Below, in pieces: positions 61,477 to 64,000 of a stretch of 64,000 bases of DNA; within the stretch, counting starts at the first letter, position 1; every line of letters starts with the position of its first letter. Source of the DNA: Triplophysa rosa (taxonomy: Eukaryota; Chordata; Actinopteri; Cypriniformes; Nemacheilidae); the NCBI RefSeq assembly GCF_024868665.1, contig NC_079914.1, positions 6,291,984 through 6,355,983 on the forward strand. The letters are read 5' to 3'. The position numbers were made by a program, and so were the translations under genes. Below the pieces are notes generated by a model, which was given only the letters and a program-made list of their open reading frames with translations, had not been told where the DNA came from and made no database searches.

Positions 61477-62701
61477 TACACTCACCTAAAGGATTATTAG
61501 GAACACCTGTTCAATTTCTCATTAATGCAATTATCTAATCAACCAATCACATGGCAGTTGCTTCAATGCATTTAGGGGTGTGGTCCTGGTCAAGACAATC
61601 TCCTGAACTCCAAACTGAATGTCAGAATGGGAAAGAAAGGTGATTTAAGCAATTTTGAGCGTGGCATGGTTGTTGGTGCCAGACGGGCCGGTCTGAGTAT
61701 TTCACAATCTGCTCAGTTACTGGGATTTTCACGCACAACCATTTCTAGGGTTTACAAAGAATGGTGTGAAAAGGGAAAAACATCCAGTATGCGGCAGTCC
61801 TGTGGGCGAAAATGCCTTGTTGATGCTAGAGGTCAGAGGAGAATGGGCCGACTGATTCAAGCTGATAGAAGAGCAACTTTGACTGAAATAACCACTCGTT
61901 ACAACCGAGGTATGCAGCAAAGCATTTGTGAAGCCACAACACGCACAACCTTGAGGCAGATGGGCTACAACAGCAGAAGACCCCACCGGGTACCACTCAT
62001 CTCCACTACAAATAGGAAAAAGAGGCTACAATTTGCACGAGCTCACCAAAATTGGACAGTTGAAGACTGGAAAAATGTTGCCTGGTCTGATGAGTCTCGA
62101 TTTCTGTTGAGACATTCAAATGGTAGAGTCAGAATTTGGCGTAAACAGAATGAGAACATGGATCCATCATGCCTTGTTACCACTGTGCAGGCTGGTGGTG
62201 GTGGTGTAATGGTGTGGGGGATGTTTTCTTGGCACACTTTAGGCCCCTTAGTGCCAATTGGGCATCGTTTAAATGCCACGGCCTACCTGAGCATTGTTTC
62301 TGACCATGTCCATCCCTTTATGACCACCATGTACCCATCCTCTAATGGCTACTTCCAGCAGGATAATGCACCATGTCACAAAGCTCGAATCATTTCAAAT
62401 TGGTTTCTTGAACATGACAATGAGTTCACTGTACTAGAATGGCCCCCACAGTCACCAGATCTCAACCCGATAGAACATCTTTGGGATGTGGTGGAACGGG
62501 AGCTTCGTGCCCTGGATGTGCATCCCACAAATCTCCATCAACTGCAAGATGCTATCCTATCAATATGGGCCAACATTTCTAAAGAATGCTTTCAGCACCT
62601 TGTTGAATCAATGCCACGTAGAATTAAGGCAGTTCTGAAGGCGAAAGGGGGTCAAACACCGTATTAGTATGGTGTTCCTAATAATCCTTTAGGTGAGTGT
62701 A
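61477..62701 (+). mobile_element. Intact Tc1-like transposon, 1225 bp, perfect 31-bp inverted repeats
   Basis: Starts 'tacactcacctaaaggatta' and ends with its exact inverse, 'taatcctttaggtgagtgta', and the pairing continues without error to 31 bp. TA target duplications lie at 61475-61476 and 62702-62703. It carries one complete transposase ORF and very short flanks (150 bp left of the ORF, 34 bp right). All parts needed for mobility appear present. It sits about 1 kb upstream of the pdcd4 first exon. Confidence 0.95.
61627..62667 (+). CDS. Tc1/mariner transposase, full length, 346 aa, DD36E spacing
   Basis: Cut-and-paste transposase acting in the nucleus on the flanking inverted repeats. 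The N-terminus has two helix-turn-helix units (about 8-46, 'LSISQSAQLLGFSRTTISRV', and about 70-125). The RNase-H-like core has the acidic triad Asp155 ('AWSDESRF'), Asp246 ('FQQDNAPCHKA') and Glu283 ('SPDLNPIEHLWD'), plus the glycine-rich 'QAGGGGVMVWGMF'. Thirty-six residues separate the second and third acids, so DD36E instead of the DD34E of classical Tc1 and Sleeping Beauty. There is no stop or frameshift. The start at 61627 is preceded by only 150 bp of element and gives the family's usual ~340-residue length. Possibly of the DD36E 'Incomer' lineage; not tested. Confidence 0.95.
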   Translation: MGKKGDLSNFERGMVVGARRAGLSISQSAQLLGFSRTTISRVYKEWCEKGKTSSMRQSCGRKCLVDARGQRRMGRLIQADRRATLTEITTRYNRGMQQSICEATTRTTLRQMGYNSRRPHRVPLISTTNRKKRLQFARAHQNWTVEDWKNVAWSDESRFLLRHSNGRVRIWRKQNENMDPSCLVTTVQAGGGGVMVWGMFSWHTLGPLVPIGHRLNATAYLSIVSDHVHPFMTTMYPSSNGYFQQDNAPCHKARIISNWFLEHDNEFTVLEWPPQSPDLNPIEHLWDVVERELRALDVHPTNLHQLQDAILSIWANISKECFQHLVESMPRRIKAVLKAKGGQTPY

Positions 62702-62703
62702 TA

Positions 62704-63648
62704 TGTACACAACAGAGAAAAATCTATATATTTGCAAGTTAGTTTTTAGTATGAATGAGGCAGATGCAGATGATGTAAACACTACACTTATCAGTGCTTT
62801 TCACATTCTGATACATAATATTGTTCACAGTTTAATAAAAATACTTCACTGGACAACAGAGGATACAAATATTTTCTTGCGTCCTATGTATAAGGACAGT
62901 GACCCAAACGAAGGGTTTGCCCCAAAATGAAAATTTGTCATTCATGTCATTCCAATGCCCATGAATCCACAATGTTATTTTAACAAATGTAGATGCTGCT
63001 CTTACATTTATCTTCACATTTGTCCTTTAAAGCCATGTAATCGCTGTATTGGAAAAACATTTTTTATTTAAAAAAAAATAATTCTGGGTTATATTGTTTT
63101 ATATGTCACATATGATAACATAGGTTAATAATTACTCGGGTGTTTTGATTTCACACTGTATATTTGTATACCCTGAGACATTCATATTTGCATATTTATG
63201 ACATTGATGATGTTTATTGAGCAACAGGCCTATTCGCTTTTGTGTGGAAAACAAAAGTGTGAACATTCATCAAGAACTTTTATTTTTTTGTTGACTCTTT
63301 TCGTTTAAGTAAAGTCATTACTTAATTACTCTTAAAACGTCATGTGCTAAAAGATTCAGGTGCTCTGTTTCTCCTGTTTTGTGTCTCTGTTGATCTGAAC
63401 AGATTGTGTTGTCCAGGCAGCGTCGCAATCCTGCTCTTACATATGCTTCATTCCGTGTTCGCCGACCCAGTGTGAAAGTTTAAAAGACTTTCCTCAGCCA
63501 ACTGCGATAGATACTTCTACAAAATACAAAACATAGACATTCAAATCACTGAAATCTTCTTCAATGACATATGACAGAAGCAGCTATACATTTCAGAACA
63601 GCAACAGTTTGGTTTCTCTGTCAATATTGGCTTGTCATCTGTCATGAC
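62704..63648. other. Intergenic DNA, no gene seen
   Basis: AT-rich, no domain-bearing ORF and no repeat ends recognised. 63360-63500 is somewhat less AT-rich but gives no gene signal. Confidence 0.45.
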
Positions 63649-64000
63649 TTAAAGGTCCAGTGTGTAATATTTAAGAGGATCGACTGACAGAAATGCAATA
63701 TAAGATACATAACTATGTCTTCAGACGTGTATAAAGACCTTACATAATGAAGTGTTATGTTTTTATTACCTTAGAATGAGCTATTTCTATCTACATACAC
63801 TGCGGGTCCTCTTAAATGGAATTCACCATGTTGTTTCTACAGTAGCCCTAAACGGACAAACTGCACAGAGCGTGTTTCGTAAATACATTATCTCCTTCAG
63901 CAAAGAAGCGAAAATGTGACAACGTCCTAGTCCTGTGTCAGCCACCGTAGTGCTTCGAAAGGAAGGGGTGGAGTGTGTGTCTTAAACCCACCTAAAGTCC
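63649..64000. mobile_element. TTAA-flanked element running off the window
   Basis: Begins with TTAA (63649-63652) followed by 'aggtccagtgtgtaatattt'. The segment to about 63800 is an inverted, diverged match to 38900-39053 ('gtgtataaagaccttacata'), so it is the same TTAA family. The right end lies beyond the window. Confidence 0.65.

Noticed and set aside
61729..62279. Minus-strand ORFs of 78-85 codons
   Set aside because: Shadows of the intact Tc1-like transposase on the plus strand.

Overview
The window is nuclear DNA from a ray-finned fish, most likely a cyprinid (zebrafish/carp group). The evidence is the vertebrate gene block adra2a - shoc2 - bbip1 - pdcd4, vertebrate GT-AG introns, and a dense load of teleost-type DNA transposons (hAT, Tc1/mariner, PIF/Harbinger, TTAA-target MITEs) plus a tRNA-derived SINE. 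It is AT-rich, with short CpG-rich patches near gene starts. The species is inferred, not shown.

Layout. 1-20.6 kb holds no host gene that I can support. It carries many repeats, including two stacked nests (7.05-10.5 kb and 13.7-16.8 kb). An intronless alpha-2 adrenergic receptor (adra2a, minus strand) lies at 21.09-22.26 kb. shoc2 (minus strand, eight coding exons) lies at 27.9-31.0 kb. From 31.4 to about 48 kb is a transposon-rich stretch that I read as a very long first intron of shoc2, because a CpG-rich segment with a good minus-strand splice donor sits at 50.5 kb. bbip1 (plus strand) starts near 51.4 kb and codes at 51.94-52.61 kb. pdcd4 (minus strand, eleven coding exons plus a non-coding first exon) occupies 53.8-60.4 kb. 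Upstream of pdcd4 is an intact Tc1-like transposon with a full-length transposase (61.48-62.70 kb). The window ends inside another MITE.

The host genes. Order and orientation match, in mirror image, the human 10q25 order as I recall it (PDCD4, BBIP1, SHOC2, ADRA2A): pdcd4 and bbip1 are tail to tail, bbip1 and shoc2 head to head, and shoc2 and adra2a in tandem. Their jobs are separate: Gi-coupled catecholamine signalling (adra2a), RAF activation by the SHOC2-MRAS-PP1 phosphatase (shoc2), BBSome/cilium function (bbip1) and restraint of translation through eIF4A (pdcd4). The shoc2 and pdcd4 reading frames close exactly across all the exon junctions I placed (561 and 464 residues), so both look functional.

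The mobile elements. At least ten hAT-type insertions have terminal inverted repeats and exact 8-bp target duplications readable by eye. Nesting reaches three or four levels, so relative insertion order can be read off. The most notable single element is the intact Tc1-like copy, whose catalytic spacing by direct count is DD36E rather than the usual DD34E.
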